Shown here: positions 32,891 through 34,403 of the stretch, one piece after another
Position numbering within the stretch: position 1 is the stretch's first letter
Layout of the letters: the number at the start of each line of letters is the position of its first letter
Made by a program: the position numbers and the translations under genes
Source: Alphaproteobacteria bacterium
GTDB lineage: Bacteria > Pseudomonadota > Alphaproteobacteria > Micropepsales > Micropepsaceae
Length of the DNA: 34,403 nt
Assembly: GCA_016792645.1 (NCBI GenBank)
Contig: JAEUMM010000455.1
Location: 1 to 34,403, forward strand
Reading direction: 5' to 3'
Notes under the pieces: generated by a model
What the model saw: only the letters and a program-made list of their open reading frames with translations
Told to the model about the DNA's origin: nothing
The model's database searches: none

Positions 32891-33559
32891 CTAGATGTGA
32901 ACGTAAGACGGCCCCTTGATCGCGCCGGCCCATTGATAGACCGCGCCGTTCGTCGCCTGCCAATTCGGCCGCGACTGCATCCGGTCGTACCATTTGCGGA
33001 TGTTGGGATAGGCCTCAAGCGTGCAACCGACGGTCTCGCCCAGCGAAATGATGCCCGACCCGAAATAGTCGGCCAGCGTAATCTCTTTCCCGCAAACATA
33101 CGGTTTCGTCGCCAACCACCCGTCGAGCACTTTCAGAAACTGCTCGGAATGCGTCTTCGACGTCGCGACAACCGCCTTCTGCGCCGCTTCGTCGGCAAAT
33201 TTCAAATGAGCGAGGATCTGCGGATAGCACATGCCGTACCCGAACGCGTGATAGAAGCCGGTATTGAACCAATCCATCATCTCGTTCACATGCGCCCGCG
33301 CCTTCAGGTCCTTCGGATACGCCGGCGAATTCACGCTATCGGCGAGATACTTCAAAATCGCCGAACTCTCCGTCAGCCGGAACGATCCGTCCTCAAGCAC
33401 GGGCACATGGCAATTCGGATTGACCGCGGCGAAGTTCGGATCGAACTGCTTGCCCGACATCAAATCGATGACTTCGTATTCCAGCTTGATGCCGGCATCG
33501 GCGGCAAAAAACATCACGGGCCGGCACGTCGTGGACGCCGGAAACGTATAAAGCTTCAC
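32891..33559 (-). CDS. glutathione S-transferase (theta-like)
   Basis: A 222-residue GST. The start is inferred as GTG 33559 (VKLYTFPASTTCRPVMFFAA) with GGGAGAG 7 bases upstream; the longer upstream frame adds a basic, unrelated leader. The N-terminal thioredoxin domain has the S/T/C-rich active-site segment ASTTCRP. The cis-Pro segment is NCHVPVLEDG, and the ESSAILKYLAD motif binds the glutathione gamma-glutamyl group. The C-terminal helical domain contains EITLADYFGSGIISL. It resembles theta-class enzymes such as dehalogenating GSTs. It is first in the GST-VOC run leading to the diiron gene. The substrate is unknown. Confidence 0.88.
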   Translation of the reverse strand: MKLYTFPASTTCRPVMFFAADAGIKLEYEVIDLMSGKQFDPNFAAVNPNCHVPVLEDGSFRLTESSAILKYLADSVNSPAYPKDLKARAHVNEMMDWFNTGFYHAFGYGMCYPQILAHLKFADEAAQKAVVATSKTHSEQFLKVLDGWLATKPYVCGKEITLADYFGSGIISLGETVGCTLEAYPNIRKWYDRMQSRPNWQATNGAVYQWAGAIKGPSYVHI

Positions 33560-33701
33560 GAATGTCTCTCCCAAAGTGGCGCGGCCGTGGCCCCGGCCGT
33601 CGTGGCGCTCATATAGACATCGCCGGATCGCCCCGCAAAGCACGCCCGCCGCGAAGTGATGACGGCTACAGCCCAAGCGCGAAACGTGTATCTTCCGTCT
33701 C

Positions 33702-34388
33702 ATGTTCGAACATCTGTTTGACCGCAACGACGGCTTCGACACCTTCCGCCTGGCGATTGCCGGCACGTCGTTGGCCGTCTCGCTGATCTATTTCGCCTTC
33801 GCGGACAGCCCGTCGTCGCCGCTCAGAACGACACTGAAGACGCTGTCGATCGGCACGCTCGCGATCCTGCCGTGGACCTATCTCGGCACGACGGGCGCGA
33901 ACCCGCTCTTCATCTTAAGCCTGGCCCTCGCGCTCTCCGCGCTCGGCGATCTCTTCCTCGCCCTGAAAGATCAGCAGCGCTTCTTCCTCTATGGCCTGGG
34001 CACGTTCCTCGCCGCGCATGTCGCGTATCTCGCCGCGTTCCTGCCGCACACGCAGACGCCAAGCGGCAACGCCCTCATCGCGGTCCTCGCGACGCTCGCC
34101 GCCGCAAGCGCGTTCCTCGCGGTGCTGCTCCCGCGTCTTGGCAAGATGAAGCTGCCGGTCGTCGCCTACTTTGCGGTGATCATGGCAATGGCCGCGGCCG
34201 CGTGGTCGATCCCGAACGCGTCATGGATGCTGGGCGCGGGCGCCGTGATCTTCGCGCTCTCCGACTCGCTGATCGCCCAGCGTAAGTTTCTGCAGCCCTT
34301 CCCAGGCCACCACCTCGCCGTCTGGACGACATACGTCGCCGCACAGCTGATGATGACGTTGGCCTACCTTCACGTCATCATTCCCTGA
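33702..34388 (+). CDS. YhhN-family (lysoplasmalogenase-like) membrane protein
   Basis: A 228-residue multi-pass inner-membrane protein with about seven to eight hydrophobic helices filling most of its length. The YhhN pattern is seen in ALALSALGDLFLALKDQQRF, YGLGTFLAAHVAYLAAF and AGAVIFALSDSLIAQRKFL. These carry the conserved acidic Asp residues (LGDLFLAL, FALSDSL) expected in the active site. Animal TMEM86 relatives cleave the vinyl-ether bond of lysoplasmalogens; the bacterial role is less clear. It is divergent from the GST across about 140 bases, and ATG 33702 has no strong Shine-Dalgarno. Its stop region forms the ribosome site of a possible next gene. Confidence 0.85.
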   Translation: MFEHLFDRNDGFDTFRLAIAGTSLAVSLIYFAFADSPSSPLRTTLKTLSIGTLAILPWTYLGTTGANPLFILSLALALSALGDLFLALKDQQRFFLYGLGTFLAAHVAYLAAFLPHTQTPSGNALIAVLATLAAASAFLAVLLPRLGKMKLPVVAYFAVIMAMAAAAWSIPNASWMLGAGAVIFALSDSLIAQRKFLQPFPGHHLAVWTTYVAAQLMMTLAYLHVIIP

Positions 34389-34395
34389 GGCATCC

Positions 34396-34403
34396 ATGCA
34401 CGA
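34396..34403 (+). CDS. possible start of the next gene (cut by window edge)
   Basis: An ATG at 34396 follows GAGG, which overlaps the yhhN stop codon, with 6-base spacing. Only two codons are visible, so nothing can be said about the product. Confidence 0.35.

Noticed and set aside
32327-33616. 429-codon plus-strand open frame over the GST and VOC genes
   Set aside because: The minus-strand genes have domains and ribosome sites; this frame is a basic shadow without motifs.

Overview
This window reads as a piece of a GC-rich alphaproteobacterial chromosome. The taxonomic call is an inference from three things: codon use strongly biased to G/C in third position, the pairing of a DnaJ-like gene with pdxH, and a TTGA-N6-TCAA (FNR/FixK-type) box. 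I saw no insertion sequence, prophage gene, CRISPR array, tRNA or rRNA. The DNA looks like tightly packed, vertically inherited housekeeping and accessory sequence. No stretch longer than about 270 bases lacks a gene.

Layout. 1-5385: a J-domain co-chaperone cut by the window edge, a Sel1-repeat lipoprotein, and a divergent plus-strand run of pdxH, a cation-efflux (CDF) transporter and an APH-like/P-loop kinase fusion. 5346-12833: a minus-strand pair (class III aminotransferase, membrane-anchored alpha/beta hydrolase), a divergent fatty-acyl-CoA ligase closed by a perfect bidirectional terminator, a CsgG-like protein with an SH3 tail, and a DUF1499 membrane protein coupled to a LACTB2-like metallo-hydrolase. 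12896-16401: a glutathione S-transferase, a possible 46-residue membrane peptide, an exported metallo-beta-lactamase-fold protein and a second acyl-CoA synthetase. 16500-22751: tamA and tamB, the outer-membrane translocation and assembly module. 22748-27506: an OmpR/EnvZ-type two-component system, a divergent exported EF-hand protein, and an exported protein with a papain-like Cys/His layout. 27775-31033: a PadR repressor coupled to a HAAS/sensor-type membrane protein, a PPK2 polyphosphate kinase and a TPR protein. 31191-33559: a minus-strand group of GST, VOC metalloenzyme and ferritin-like diiron protein. 33702-34388: a YhhN-family membrane protein, with the next gene apparently starting at 34396.

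How the genes may work together. Several neighbourhoods concern the cell envelope: TamAB, the CsgG-like protein, the two-component system with its EF-hand neighbour, the PadR/HAAS pair and the exported Cys/His protein. Others look like acyl-CoA and xenobiotic metabolism: two acyl-CoA ligases, two GSTs, two MBL-fold enzymes, a VOC enzyme and a diiron protein.

The two most interesting signals are these. (1) The periplasmic loop of the histidine kinase and the neighbouring secreted EF-hand protein share two identical proline-rich motifs, MPPEPPEP and VPPIPPV. This suggests a periplasmic accessory protein working with the sensor. (2) The diiron gene has a perfect 13-bp inverted repeat that holds its start codon in one arm and its Shine-Dalgarno in the loop, with an FNR/FixK-like box just upstream. 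This suggests oxygen-linked or translational control of an uncharacterised diiron enzyme. Both are inferences from sequence alone.
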